Below, in pieces: positions 1 to 12,201 of a DNA stretch of 64,000 nucleotides. The translations under genes were made by a program, and so were the position numbers. The DNA lies in contig JXTB01000496.1 in the NCBI GenBank assembly GCA_002914805.1, positions 143,985 through 207,984 on the forward strand. Direction: 5' to 3'. Source of the DNA: Parasponia andersonii (Eukaryota > Streptophyta > Magnoliopsida > Rosales > Cannabaceae). The notes under the pieces were generated by a model. It saw only the letters and a program-made list of their open reading frames with translations. It did not search any database and had not been told where the DNA came from. Positions within the stretch are counted from its first letter, which is position 1. The number at the start of each line of letters is the position of its first letter.

Positions 1-1490
1 TGAACTTAATTTTTTGGAGCAAAACTCCCTGAAGTCTCCTAAGTCCTCATTCTTTTATTTATAACTTTTAGATCCTCACTTTTCGATTTTTATTTCACAT
101 TATAATCTTTTCTATCCATAATTGTCATTAATTAGTATTTGCCCAAAACGTGCTCATCTTAGCACGGGTAAAATTAGAAACAAAAGGAAATTATTATTAT
201 TATTATTTTTAAAAAGTTAGGTTGTCATTTTTATTTAAGACAAATGCAAAAAATTGAAAAATTTTATTTTCCAATATGGATCTAATTTGATCTAATTTGT
301 TCAAGTATATCTAATTTAGATATAAGAATATTTTGACTAAAGTAGATTCATATTGGAACCATATAAATTTTTGCCAATATATATCCTATAAAACTCGCTA
401 TATATATCCCATAAAATTAGAAAAATGATATAAAATTGACAATATATTCATATATATCTCTTTTAGATATATTAATACTTAGACCAAAATAGATCTATAT
501 TAGAACCATATAAAATTTTTCAATTTCTTTCCTCTGTTTTGAACAAAAACTATTAACGTGAAACAAAAATAAAAGAATTAGAATCTAAAAGTCATAAATA
601 AAAGAATAGGGACTTAACTGTAAAAAAAAATAACAAAAAAAATCTTGTTTTTCTAACAGATTTAATATTAGGGGATTTCATGGAGTTTTTTCTAAAAAAT
701 TGAGTTCAAGGTTAATTTTACTAAATTATTCCGAGTTCATGAGATTTTATATTAAAAAGCCTTATTATTATTTGTAATATGGGGGTCATTTTTAGAGATT
801 ATGTTTTAATTAGGTGGACATGTCAACTATTAATAAGGCTTCACAAAAATAAAGAAAACCTGACCTGCCTGACTTTGACTTCAGATCCAAACAAATGTAC
901 CCGAATTTTCAAGTAAAACTTGACCGAACTAAAGAGTTTTCGATTTGGGTACAAGTACACATTTTGGAGGGTTTGGTACCCGACTTAAACCCACCACTAT
1001 TATTAAAAAAAAAAAACCCCTAAAATTAGTGCCTCTATTAATTTATTTTTCTTTGCTTTTTTTTTTTCCTTTTATGTTTCAATGTTTATGAGATTGTATG
1101 TATTTTGCAAATAGTTAATTATGCATAAAATGAGAAAAAAAAATAAAAATTGTTTTTTTATGTGGTAAAAAGAAAAGAAAAAAAATATTTTATATATTTA
1201 TAAAATCCAACCCATCTTAAACCACCCGAATACCCAGCTTAACCAAAACTTTGAAAACTCGATCTTCATCAGTTCGGTTTCGATTAACTATTTCTCTTTG
1301 TCCGAAATCTGAATACCCTATACCCACTGATGTGCACCCCTAATTATTGGGAGAGTAGATTGTTATTATGAGTTTATTTCTATTGTCTTTATATATATTT
1401 TTAATATAATTGAACACTCTAGTTCTATATATATATATCATTTCTTTCCTTTTTTTTTTTCATTCGAGAAGGCCTCCTTAAAATTATTGA
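1..1490. other. AT-rich intergenic DNA, no gene seen
   Basis: No open frame resembles a known protein. The stretch is rich in A/T runs and short direct repeats. Near 830-1340 a slightly less AT-rich patch ends in a block reading like 'gatgtgcacccctaa', a style of sequence common in dispersed plant repeats, but no terminal repeats or target duplication could be paired with it. It is probably old, decayed repeat DNA. Confidence 0.6.
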
Positions 1491-1492
1491 TT

Positions 1493-1582
1493 CGAAGCAT
1501 ATGTTCATCTTATTGATAGGGGAAAAAGAAAATAACACGAAGCATATGTTCATCTTATTGATAGGGGAAAAAGAAAATAACA
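1493..1582. repeat. Perfect 2 x 45-bp tandem duplication
   Basis: A 45-bp unit beginning cgaagcatatgttcatc occurs twice head to tail with no visible mismatch. The identity implies a recent duplication or strong homogenisation. No coding role is apparent. Confidence 0.9.
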
Positions 1583-1644
1583 GAAAAATTGCTTGTAACA
1601 ATATCGATTAAGCCATGTGCTTTTTCCAAAAATGTTCACTTTTA

Positions 1645-1890
1645 TATATGGGCACTGATCCAGTAGGTATTTTTTTTTTCCCTATGTATAGGTATCAATT
1701 TGGCCAATGAAAATTTAGCATGCATATTTTTTTATTGTAAAAAGTAAGAGAGAGAGAGTATTAATGATGCACGTCTTTTCATGCACTTTATTATAGTCTT
1801 TGGATCACCATTAGATGGTGATCCAATGGCTAAAAAAAAAATACCTACCCATAAGTTAAAAAAAAAAATACCTATTGGATTGGCAACCTT
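1645..1890. mobile_element. MITE-like inverted-repeat element (candidate)
   Basis: The left arm (gatccagtaggta followed by a T run, about 1658-1680) is roughly the reverse complement of the right arm (an A run followed by tacctattggatt, about 1860-1885). Inside, 1802-1824 is a near-perfect hairpin with 10-bp arms (ggatcaccat / atggtgatcc). Length and structure suggest a small non-autonomous DNA transposon, but target duplications are not clear. Confidence 0.35.
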
Positions 1891-2585
1891 TTTATCTATA
1901 TATATATATACACGCACGTGATATTCTAGTTTTGATAGAGCACAAACTTCTTTTAGTTCACCAAAATCACTCTGTGGCGAGACGATCATTACTTTCTCCC
2001 TAAGATATCCGTGGTATCTTAGGAGACAAACAACTAATAATCTCAAACATCCACTGAAAATAGTCGAATCTGTTTTAAGAAAATTGTGTGATACACAAGT
2101 CTCGATTATTTTTCTAATTAATTTTTTAAATTTATAATAATAATGTTTGTATTTGTAATGTTTATATTCATACATTTCAATTTTTTCGTTTATATTCACA
2201 AATTTCAATTTTGATATTTTTCCAAATTTATCAATTACTTATAGCGGGAAATGTAATATTTATGATATTGTTGTTATATTGTCTATAACTATGTCATTAA
2301 TTATATTTATTCTTTTATATGTTTATGCTGAAATTTGCCTATCCATTAACAGATCTAATTAAAGGAATAAATTTATCCAATAATATGAGCTCATCATCCA
2401 CTCCCAAATTTAATCGAGTAATAATTATGTGAAATTACTATATACAGTCTCTAAAAACTAATAACCTTGGAACCAAAGCAATTACTATATACAGTGTAAC
2501 CTCTAAAAATTAATAACATTGGGACTAAAGAAAATTATTTATTTAGAAAATTACTAATCTATCAATTAATTAAAAAATTACTAAC

Positions 2586-3219
2586 TGTTGACGGAGGTTT
2601 TGTCAACAATGAATTTAAGAAATTGCAAGATGTGGCTTGTGTGTGAAAAGAGTTGATCAATCAAAGTATGTAAAAGAGACAAAAAATTTATAGTGGTTCG
2701 GCCTCAAAAAAGATGAGCCTACGTCCACTGTTGTTCACTATTTTCTGGAGGATTACAAGAGTTTCGTTAAGTTTCCAGGAAGTAAAAATAATAAATCCCC
2801 CAAAATTCTCCCCAGAAGCCTCTCTCACAACAGCATTGAACTCCCTTTATATAGGTGAGGGTGGCTCAATGTTTCTCAATTGTGAAAATGGGTAAGTGTA
2901 TAATCAGAAAATACAATTTGAGTAACAATATAACTGGGTAACAACTTAAATGAGATGACTGGTCGATCTTGAAAGAGAAACTTTTGTTTCCCGTTCTTTA
3001 TAGATTAGCCGTTTGAACGAAACTTGGTCTAGTTTCCTTTTCTTTCTAGTCCCACTTAACTCATTCAGAGGAGGTCGCACTTTATTCGGAGAAAGGTCGC
3101 ATTCGACTTACTCAGAAGAGGTCACACTTAACTTACTTGTGCGACCTGACATGTTCTCTTAGTCGCTAACTTTCCCTTTCTGGCATTAACCAACATATAG
3201 GTTTTTAAACCGCACAACA
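2586..3219 (-). repeat. 3' LTR of the Tat element (634 bp)
   Basis: Its last 228 bases align with the sequence just after the assembly gap (12916-13143), with about 15 differences by eye, mostly transitions. This points to an insertion that is not very recent. In element orientation it begins TGTTGTGCGG and ends GTCAACA. Its boundary is fixed by the target duplication at 2581-2585. Confidence 0.9.
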
Positions 3220-3235
3220 ATTGCCCCCCAGCTCT
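3220..3235 (-). other. Polypurine tract of the Tat element
   Basis: Read on the minus strand, the bases just before the 3' LTR are gctggggggcaat. A G-rich purine tract touching the 3' LTR is where plus-strand DNA synthesis is primed in LTR retrotransposons. This independently confirms that the element's sense strand is minus. Confidence 0.75.
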
Positions 3236-3621
3236 ATTATTTCTTTAAGACAAAATAGAGCTTCCTTCTATTATAAGTACGAGCTTATAAATGCGACGTC
3301 ATGACATTATCTTGAGATCTTCGAAGAGTCGTCAACTCTCTAATCACATCTTTTCAGAACCACGCTTCAGAACCACGCGTACCTTCTCCTGATAGATGAA
3401 ACCACGTGTTACCTTTTTTTAGCAAAACTCGAGGAAATTTTTCCATTTTTTGAGTAGACATAATGATAGCGATGACGCCAGCTGTTGTCTTAAATCGAGT
3501 CGTTTCAAATTTTGAAAAGATACCGATGTAATTTTGGAAAATCAACTCCCGCGTGAACTTCGGCCTTTGGATCTAAAAATTAAATACCTTGATCTATGGC
3601 TGTGATTTGATGACGCTCGAC

Positions 3622-6504
3622 ATATATATATCGAAAAAAATTTATCCGCCTCTTCTTCAAAACTCGAACTCTATCGCCCTGTTTCTCTCACTTCTGAAGT
3701 CCGAGGCGCTCATAAGGAAAATCCCCCCGGCGTCCTCTTCTATTTCATAGCTCGCACAAATCTGTCATCTTTTCTGACCAAATTATCACCGCAATCCTTC
3801 AGACAACATCTCGGTCCTTCAATCTTCGAAGAAAGGTTAGTATATATCCTCTCCTTCTCTTATTGTTCTTCAATTTTTTAGAAAACTCTCAGATTTTATT
3901 TCTAGAAATAGGGATAAATCGTAGAGCCTAAATACCCTAAACAAGAACTCATCCCACACTCGGATGGAATGAAAAACTTTCATTTTTCAGACCCGCTCCG
4001 TTAATTTAGAATAGAACATTTTTTTTTATGATCGATGAACCCTATTAAGAATTCTAGGGTCTGAATCCTTATTTTTTGAAAACCATAACCAGTCGAGTGA
4101 CGAATTATCGAAGAACTGCTCGAACACTTTTTATGAATACGTAGATCGATTAGAAAAAATACGATGAGCAGCTTGATGATGCAATCCTAGGATGACCCTC
4201 AAAATTGCTCGCATACAGTGAAGATCCATGATGCTCGCATAAGACTAAACCCATCCATATTTCTTTTCAGATGTCTAGTAGTGAGGATTTTAGGGAAGGG
4301 AATGCATTCTCAGGAGAATCTTCCAATACCAGCGTTAGCTCTATAAATCTCGATGACTACCTTGAACCAGAATTTGAAGTAGAGATAACTAGGGTCAGGC
4401 AAAATAGTCTTCGCATAGGCGACATTCCTCCAGACCAATGGCCTCGGCATATCAGGGACGCCCCTGCATTCGCAACGGGTTACCAATATGTGGAGGAGGA
4501 TTGGTCATGTACCAATATAAGGACGAGCTGCACAACGAATAGGCTCAGCAAGATCGTGTGCAACTACAAGATCGTCATCCCTCTTCGCCTTCCCATGGAG
4601 TTCAATCGACTATACACACCACCTCGCGGAATTGCCTCTTTCTCTGAAGCAGTTCTCAAATGCGGCATCCACCTCCTACTTTATCCTTACATAAAATCAA
4701 TCGTCGATTACTATAAAGTTGTCCCTTTTCAACTAACTCCAAATACATATAGATATATGGTAGGTCTATACATACTATATCATAAATTAGGTTTAGAAAC
4801 CCCCACTCTTGAAGAATTCGCTTGGTTCTACCAAGTGAAATCAAACCCGTCAGACTTTGGCTTCTTCTATGCGAGCAAGTGGTCGAACTAAGCTATAAAA
4901 ACTATTTACAGGGTCCGCAACAATATGGGAAAATGGAAAAGTCCATTTTTCCACTTTGACTACGTGGATAACGGCTTCTTTCAGAACCCTGGTAGGTAAC
5001 TTTCAGCTTATTGCCTTCTCTACATAAATATATTATTCTGATCGCATTTGTATGTCATCATAGATGACAGGGAACGACTAGGTCTCTCCAAAGATCAGCT
5101 CACAAGGGTGTATAAAATAAATAACCTTCCGATCGAAGAATTTGATTGGAAGAAGATTGGGACATCCAAGAACTTAATTGCTTGCGGACTGCTTCCAAGG
5201 GGAGCCGCCTTTCCAGATTATACCCATCGTCCAATAAACCCTCGAGCTCGAAGAAGAAACCAAGGAAGCAAAAGGAAAAGAGTGCCTCATCTTCCAAACC
5301 TAGGAAACGAAAAACACCTGCCACTCCTACAACCTCGGAACCATCATCTCTAGAAGCCACATCACCACCGATTTCTCAGCAATAAGAAGGTAGTTATTTT
5401 TCTCTTCTTTTTGTCGCATCGTACACCTTGTATGCTAACCAACCATTTGTATAGATATGGCAATCGGCAGTGGACTGCGAGCACCGCCTTCAACTCTGGG
5501 GTCGATGGCAAAGTCCAAGACACCAGACAGCACACCACCTTCGTTGAAAGGGAAAGAGAAGGTCGACACTTCAAAGAAACGAAAGGTCGCCTTTAAAGAC
5601 ATCCCAACAACCTCGCCTCCTCCTCAGCCTCCACTAACTACGAGCCAATCTGAGCCACCCAAGGAGACGGCCACTTCTGATGAAGGACCTAGCCAGGTCA
5701 ATAAAGATGAGGAGCTTTTCGCACTCCTTTGTCAACTGCCAGAAAAAGCTGGTATGAGCACGGCCTTTATCGACCGTTTTACCTTTGAAGATGGCTGGGA
5801 GAGGATGAAGCAATGACCAGCCAAGGTCGCCTTCAACTCTGCTATGAAGATATTGGTGAATGTAAGTATCCTCTATCTTCACTCTTCAATGTACTTTTCT
5901 GGTATTGATGTGTTATATTTTCAGACTACTGCAGATATTGTCTGATGCATGATCCAATCCTTGAATGTTTGAAAAAAGCCGAAAAAGTTGAAGAAATAAC
6001 CTAAGCATTCGAGGACTCGGAGAAAGCTCGCGAGGAAGAGAGAAAAGCCTTCGAATTAGAGAGGCAGCAGCTGCTCAAAGGTCTAACCAAGGAAATGCTT
6101 GAAAAGGAGAAGCTTGAGGAGAAAATTAAAGAACTTGAGAAGATCAGCTCCGAGCATCCGGATCGCATGAAAGAGGCGACAACAGAGGCGGCTCACAAGG
6201 CTATAGAAGAGTTCAAGGCTACCGAAAGCAAGGAGCTCGAAGAAAAAGCCAATGACATCACCTCGTCGACTATAATATATAATATCTTCTGCGAGCATCC
6301 GAACTTTGACTTTTCCATCCTTGGTGAAGATGTGGTCGAGCTTGTCCAGAGTTGGAGGGAAGTGGAGGCTACCAAAACTAGAGACGGTGGAGCGAGCACA
6401 TCTGCATAGTTTTTTTTTTTTTTAATTTCAGAACAATGCGGGCTTGGTCCCCTTTTTGTTTGTAATACTTTGCTTGTGTACGAGTGCGAGCTTTTATCAA
6501 TAAA
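3622..6504 (+). pseudogene. Spliced antisense gene of the Tat element (Transposase_28-like), decayed
   Basis: This gene runs opposite to gag-pol. Visible parts are a TATA box (3622-3631); a leader intron (donor at 3836, acceptor tttcttttcag ending 4270); ATG at 4271; exon 4271-4991; intron 4992-5063; exon from 5064 to about 5390; intron to 5454; exon 5455-5861; intron 5862-5924; exon 5925-6409; and a poly(A) signal AATAAA at 6499. The first exon resembles the plant 'putative gypsy-type transposon' family (Transposase_28-like), with the segment RLPMEFNRLYTPPRGI. The middle is a basic, serine/proline-rich linker containing KPRKQKEKSASSSKPRKRK. The last exon is a predicted coiled coil (ELEKISSEH region). 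In-frame stops at about 4889, 5814 and 6002 and a frameshift near 5200 break the protein. Its function is not established. Confidence 0.7.
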
Positions 6505-6969
6505 TGGTTTTTTCCTGCAAAACAATTAAAACACTGCACTATAATATAAAGATGCATAATTTAACCAAGTAGTCAATCACTAGGTGACTGATCGGTATGC
6601 TATTGTGATTCGAATCCAACAAACTTAAAATGGATTTTAAGTGTTAGGATAGGTTAGGTCGCTTAAGAAAACAGTAAGTATGAGTGATGCGAACTCAATA
6701 CTATTTTTCAAAAGTTCCATGGCAAAATGTAATATAGCAACATATCACATCGAACAATGAACGTTTTACTTAGTTACTTTGTTGTTCGAGGAGGGAAATT
6801 ACGTAGTACGACATGCTATGGCATAAAGCGAGGAGAAAATCCTAATATTTTCTTAAAGTTATAGAAAATCAACAGCGATCTCTAAAATTTCAACTTCTAA
6901 ATGGACATTTGCATAGTCCCTTAGGAAGCAAGTAGGAGATAATATTATGATCCCACTACTCCACGAGTT

Positions 6970-8391
6970 TTATGGTGTTCGAAAACTGCCATAAAAAACT
7001 ATAAAAGGTAAACCAAATTGAATGATCGATGAGGAGACATCCATATTGATGATGACGAATGGTGAATAATGAATGACGAATGACGAATGACGAATAACGA
7101 ATGACGACCAACAAATGACGAACAATGAATGACGACCAACGAATGACGAATATAAGTAGATATCTTTATTGACGAATGACGAACACAAGATGCCCCACAA
7201 ATGACGAATATATGAAGATATACATGAAGATTTACTGATAATAACAACGAAGTTATTCTGCATTCCAAGCAGCTCGATCTTTTGTCCATCAATGCGAGCT
7301 AACTTATATGTCCCAGGTCGAATAATGACATCAATAATATATGGTCCTTCCCAAGAGGGTCCAAATACACCAGCACCGTGCTCTTTATTATTAGGTAGAA
7401 TCTGTCGAAGAACAAGATCACCAACTTCAAACCCTCGGCTTCTAACTTTAGAGTTATAATATCGAGCTGTGCACTGTTGATATGATGCGATCCGAAGCTG
7501 AGACTGCTCGCGCCTTTCTTCTAAAAGATCGAGCTCAATCCTCATCAGTACGCTATTCTGATCTTGCTCATAAGTAGATCGTCGTAGAAAGCTCACACAA
7601 ATTTCTACTGGTACCATTGCATTGTATCCATAAGCTAAAGAGAATGGACTCTCTCCAGTAGTGGTTCGTTGAGTGGTGCGATAAGCCCATAATACTTCAG
7701 GGAGTACTTCTGACCAAGCTCCTTTGTACTCTTCCAGCTTTGTCTTTATGTTCTGTTTAAGTATCTTGTTTATAGCCTCGATCTGTCCATTGGCTTGTGG
7801 ATGAACAACAACAGAAAAATTCTTCTTGATGCCTAAGTTGTTGCAGAAGTTACGGAACTCATCGCAGTCAAATTGTTTCCCATTATCAGAAATTATGATA
7901 TGCGATATACCATAATGGCAGATTATAGATTTGTAAACAAAATCTATCATCTTCTTTGCAGCAATGGTACTTAAGGCTTCAGCTTCTATCCACTTGGTGA
8001 AATAATTGACTACGACTACTGCATATTTTAATCCACCTTGCGCCAATGGAAACATTCTGATAATATCAATTCCCCACACTGCAAATGGCCATGGACTAGT
8101 CATTGGAGTTAGAGGAACAGGTGGCATTCTAGGAATAGTTGCAAATCGTTGACATTTGTCACACCTCTTAGCAAATTCTATTGTATCCTTCTTCATAATT
8201 GGCCAAAAATACCCTTGTCTTAGAACTTTGTTCACAAGTGCCTGCCCCCTTGAATGATTTCCACATATTCCTTCGTGAATTTTCCTCATAATGTAGTGTG
8301 TTTTTTCTTCATCGACACATAATAACAACGGCGAACTAAAACTTCTTCGATAAAGTTTCTTATCATAGATGACATAGCGAGCTGCCTTCAT
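6970..8391 (-). pseudogene. Tat element integrase domain
   Basis: A 473-codon open stretch. Near its start is an H2C2 zinc finger (HEGICGNHSRG ... CDKC). Next is the DDE integrase core, with acidic residues in WGIDII, IISDNGKQF and NGQIEAINK, so the catalytic triad looks intact. A C-terminal GDLVLR...GPYII segment follows, typical of this lineage. It joins the RNase H frame through one TGA at about 8392-8394, where an arginine codon would be expected, consistent with C-to-T decay. The tail (7040-7230) runs into a tandem repeat and no longer resembles integrase. It would insert the element's cDNA into chromosomal DNA if functional. Confidence 0.88.
7040..7235. repeat. Degenerate tandem repeat of a 7-bp ATGACGA-type unit
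   Basis: Repeated gaatgacgaa / cgaccaacgaa units make a simple minisatellite just downstream of integrase in the element's sense. On the minus strand it encodes a repetitive S-F-V-I-R-H string. Tandem arrays between integrase and the 3' LTR are known from Tat-lineage elements and can seed satellite DNA. Confidence 0.8.
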
Positions 8392-8397
8392 TCGAAG

Positions 8398-9000
8398 TCA
8401 CTTTGCATCGTCTTTGTTTTCAGGGAGGTCGCCATTTTGTATATACTTCATTATAGGATCCATCCATGATGGTTTTTTGTCAACCGGCATGGTTATTTGG
8501 GGCTCTACTTCGATACTTGATTTTGCAAGAACTTCGACAGGGACCACCTTTAGTAATTCGGCATCTTTTGTTGAGGCGAGCTTAGCTAGAGCATCAACCC
8601 AAGTATTTTTAATACGAGGAAGAAGTTGAATGTTATAGGCAGTAAATATCGAGAAGAGTCTTCGTACCTCCTTTAAATAAACCATCATTTTTTCTCCTCT
8701 TGCTTGATAATCACCGATCGTTTGACAAACAACTAGCTGGGAATCACTGTATACCTCAATTATTTCGACCTTCATTTCTTGTGCGAGCTTTATCCCAGCT
8801 ATCAGTGCTTCATATTCTGCCTCATTGTTTGATGCTGAAAATTTGAAGCGAAGTACACAATAAATATTGTGCCATTTAGGACTGATTAGTACTAAGCCCG
8901 CACCGGCTCTATTCTCGTTTGACGATCCATCAACGTAAAGTTTCCACAATTTTGATAAGTCTGTAGCAGGTTTTTCGATTACTTCTATGGAAACATTGAC
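8398..9000 (-). pseudogene. Second (archaeal-type) RNase H of the Tat element
   Basis: Within an open stretch that starts at 9270, a second RNase H domain begins at about 8955 with KLYVDGSSNE. Conserved acidic residues are visible in YVDGS, NNEAEYEAL, YSDSQLV and TWVDALAKLAS, so the active site looks complete. This extra RNase H, besides the one fused to RT, distinguishes Tat elements from most other Ty3/gypsy lineages. The domain removes RNA from the RNA/DNA hybrid during reverse transcription. It is separated from integrase by a single stop. Confidence 0.87.
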
Positions 9001-10426
9001 ATCATATATGAATTCTGCAATGAAATCTGCGAGAGCTTGCCCTTTAATCGCAGTGTGAGGTTGAAAATTGATGTCAAATTGACTCAACTTAATTGCCCAC
9101 TTAAGTAGTCGTCCTAAAGCTTCAGGTTTTTGCAAAACCTGCTTTAACAGAAAATTCATGAAAACTTTGATGGAGTGCGCATGAAAATAAGGTCGAAGCT
9201 TCCTAAATGCGACGGTGAGTGCTAATGTCAACTTCTCCATCTCTGGATATCTTGCTTCGGCATCGAGCAATCTTTTACTTATGTAGTATACCGGGTGCTA
9301 TATCTTTTCTTCTTCTCGAATTAACGCAGCACTTGTCGTATTTTTGGAAATAGCGAGGTATAAATATAATTCTTCTCCCGGGTTTGGCTTCGACAAGAGT
9401 GGAGGAGAACCTAAATGTGCTTTCAATTCTTGAAATGCCTACTTGCATTCTTCCATCCAATCGAACCTCTTTGAACCCTTCAGTACTTTGAAGAATGGTT
9501 GGCACTTATCTGTTGACCTGGATACAAATCGACTTAATGTAGCCATTCTTCTCGCTAGGCTTTAAACGTCTTTGGGTTTGCGGGGGGATTGCATATCGAT
9601 TAATGCTTGTTTCTTCTGTGGATTAGCTTCGATTCCTCGCTGGTTGACCATGAACCCCAGGAATTTTCCAGATCCTACCCCGAATGCACACTTCTGGGGG
9701 TTTAGCCTCATATGATATTTTCGAAGAATTTTGAACATCTCATCAAGATGCTTGATGTGATCTTCAGCTCCCTTCGATTTCACCAACATGTCATCAATAT
9801 ATACTTCCATTGTCTTGCCAATTGTTTTTGTAAACATCATATTGACAAGATGCTGATAAGTCGCTCCTGCGTTGATGAGTCCAAAAGGCATCTTCTTGTA
9901 ACAGTACAATCCTCAGTCAGTGATGAACGAAGTATGCTCCTCATCAAGCTCGTACATGGGGATTTGATTATATCCAGAATATGCATCCATAAAGCTTAAC
10001 AGTTCATGTCCCGATGTCGCATATATGAGTTGGTCAATTCTCAGAAGGGGAAAACTGTCCTTCGGGCATGCCTTGTTGAGGTCGGTGAAATCGATACAAG
10101 TTCTCCACTTCTCGTTAGGTTTCTTTACTAAAACTGGGTTTGCAAGCCAGTTTGGATAGAAAGATTCCCTAATGAAAGATTCCCTAATGAATCCAATCTC
10201 TGAGCAGCTTCTCTACCTCTTCTTTCAATGCGATGTAACGTTCTGGATTCATGACTCTTCTTTTTTGCCGCACAAGCTTCTTCATCGTATCTATATTAAG
10301 GTGGTGACACATGATATTCGGATCAATCCCCACCATATTCGAATGTTGCCATGCAAAGATATCCAAATTTGATTTCAGAAAAGCGATTAATGAAGCTCAC
10401 ACGGGTTCTTGAAGTTTCGCTCCGAT
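9001..10426 (-). pseudogene. Reverse transcriptase and RNase H of the Tat element
   Basis: RT runs leftwards from about 10420. A conserved N-terminal part includes MDIFAWQHSNMVGIDP. The finger/palm region follows, then KKMPFGLINAGATYQ and the catalytic YIDDMLVKSK motif (about 9780-9810). The RT-linked RNase H follows (PVYYISKRLLDAEARYPEME near 9240-9295). Damage seen: TGA in the segment before GLYCYKKMPFG (about 9912), stops within the RNase H connection (about 9300 and 9438), and a 15-bp exact tandem duplication (10161-10190). Several stops sit where CGA or CAG would be expected. The enzyme would copy element RNA into DNA but is broken here. Confidence 0.85.
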
Positions 10427-11119
10427 TTAAAGAACCTTCGAAGACCTATCAATTGTCAAATCTTCTAAGTCTTCTATAGGTCCAGTTTTGACCTCACCAT
10501 CAATTTCTCGAGGGTCGAGGTCATCGATTGATGTTCCGCTTGACGCTTCGCCTGACGCTTCTGATGCTTTCTTTGATGTTTCTCCTTGTAGTTGGACCAT
10601 CATCGTACGAGGTGTCATATCTTTTGTTGCGAGCTTTATTGAGTTATTATTATTATAACAAGTCCTCGCATCATATTGATTGCCTCGCACCTCGCCTACT
10701 CCTTGTTGAGTTGGGAACTTCATAGCAAGATGATAGATTGAAGTTACTACTCGAAGTTCCCTCAGTATCGGTCTTCCTAGTACAACATTAAATACAGAGG
10801 GGCAATCCACAACTAAGAATTGGGTCATTACCGTTGAAACTCTAGGATAGGTTCCAACGTTGACCATTAACTCAATCATACCCCTGGGCATTATGCTATT
10901 ACCAGTAAATTCGTAGAGTGGGGTGACAGCGGACTTCAGGTCACTTTTACTCAACCCCATCTTCTTGAAGGCGTCATAGTACAGGATATCGACAGCGCTA
11001 CCATTGTCGACCAAAACTCGCCATAGCTGCATGCTTCCACAGTTGATCTTTATGACCAACGCATCATTATGCGGGTAATGGACCTCCCTGGGATCCTGCT
11101 CCGTAAAGGTAATATCCAT
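10427..11119 (-). pseudogene. Aspartic protease region of the Tat element
   Basis: A 230-codon open stretch. It contains VLVDNGSAVDILYYDAF, which corresponds to the retropepsin active-site segment in Tat elements (an Asp-Asn-Gly form). It is followed by a flap and the VVLGRPILRELRVVTS segment, where the conserved LGRP is typical of the fold. It would process the Gag-Pol polyprotein. It lies between gag (right) and RT (left) in the expected order. The open frame is uninterrupted, but the flanking pol sequence is broken. Confidence 0.8.
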
Positions 11120-11146
11120 ATCCGGTACCCGTTAAAGCTTTCGTGG

Positions 11147-12201
11147 TCACTGCTCAAGATGCATGACATTAGTTAATTGTTGCTGTCGCGCTTCTCGTGC
11201 ATACCTATCTTGTGCTCTCTTCGAATTTCCACCGATGTGCGGACATCCAAAAATAGTTCGCACCTCGTGTTGAATTTCTGGAGGTCGCTGTCGGTCTTCT
11301 TCTCGCCTTTCATTGTTCAGTTTGGTGTACTGCCGCAACCGCCTTTCTTTAATTAATCTTTCGATTTCATCTTTCAATGTAAAGCGGTTATTGGTATTGT
11401 GTCCAATGTCATTGTGATACCGGCAAAACTTGTTGGGGTCGCACCTCGCTTTATCTCTTTTCATTGGTTCCGGTTGACGATACCTCTCCTGCTGGTTTGT
11501 GACCGCATAAATATGATCTATGGGTGTGTTCAGTTCAGTATAGTTGTTGAACCTCATGGGAACTTTTGGAACCTTTTGCTTTTTTCTGTTAGGGCTGCTT
11601 ATCAGTCGTTTGTTCATTACTCCTTTTATTCAACCTTTTATTATTGTTGTTGTTTGTGGTCGCATCTTTAGCAGCATTTTTTCTTCCTTCCTTTGTGACC
11701 TTATGAAGATTTTCGCGTGAAGATTCCACCCTTAGATGCCGACCAACTCTATGATAGAAGTCTTCAAGGGTTCTGCATTCTCGCTCAAGTAATTCTTCTC
11801 ATAGTTTAGTTTCTGGTCGTACCCCAGCCATCATTAGAGTTAAAACTCCTCCTTCAGGTGGGTTGTTGACCTTTGCCAATTCTGAGGTAAAACGACTTAG
11901 GTAAGATCATAGAGTTTCCTCCGGACCTTGCCGAATAGTAGATAGACTGACCAGGTAGAACAGTGAAATTCTTCGCAGCCTAGAATTGCCTCAAGAATGC
12001 AGTCTGGAGTTGTTGCCATGACGAGATTGTACCGGACTTGAGTCTTCGGAACCACTTCTTCGCTACTCCCGTGAGAGTTACAGCAAAACATCTGCAACGT
12101 GCGAGATCATCAATACGATCTAGTTCCATCAGGTCGTTGAAGTGATCTATATGATCCTGCGGATCAGTTTTCCCATCAAAAGTGTTTATGGTGGGAAGTT
12201 T
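11147..12201 (-). pseudogene. gag of the Tat element, cut by the assembly gap
   Basis: On the minus strand, leftwards from the gap, the capsid-like retrotransposon gag domain is readable as fragments (e.g. GVAKKWFRRLKSGTISSWQQ near 11985-12060), with at least one in-frame stop. At 11147-11617 a basic C-terminal part contains CRYHNDIGHNTNNRFTLKDE, the short Cys/His segment found before the protease in Tat gag. The N-terminus, any start codon and the primer-binding site would lie in the unsequenced 12202-12915. It would form the virus-like particle of the element. Confidence 0.78.

Noticed and set aside
830..1340. Block ending in 'gatgtgcacccctaa' as a hAT-type MITE
   Set aside because: The phrase is typical of dispersed plant repeats, but no matching left terminus or 8-bp target duplication could be found.
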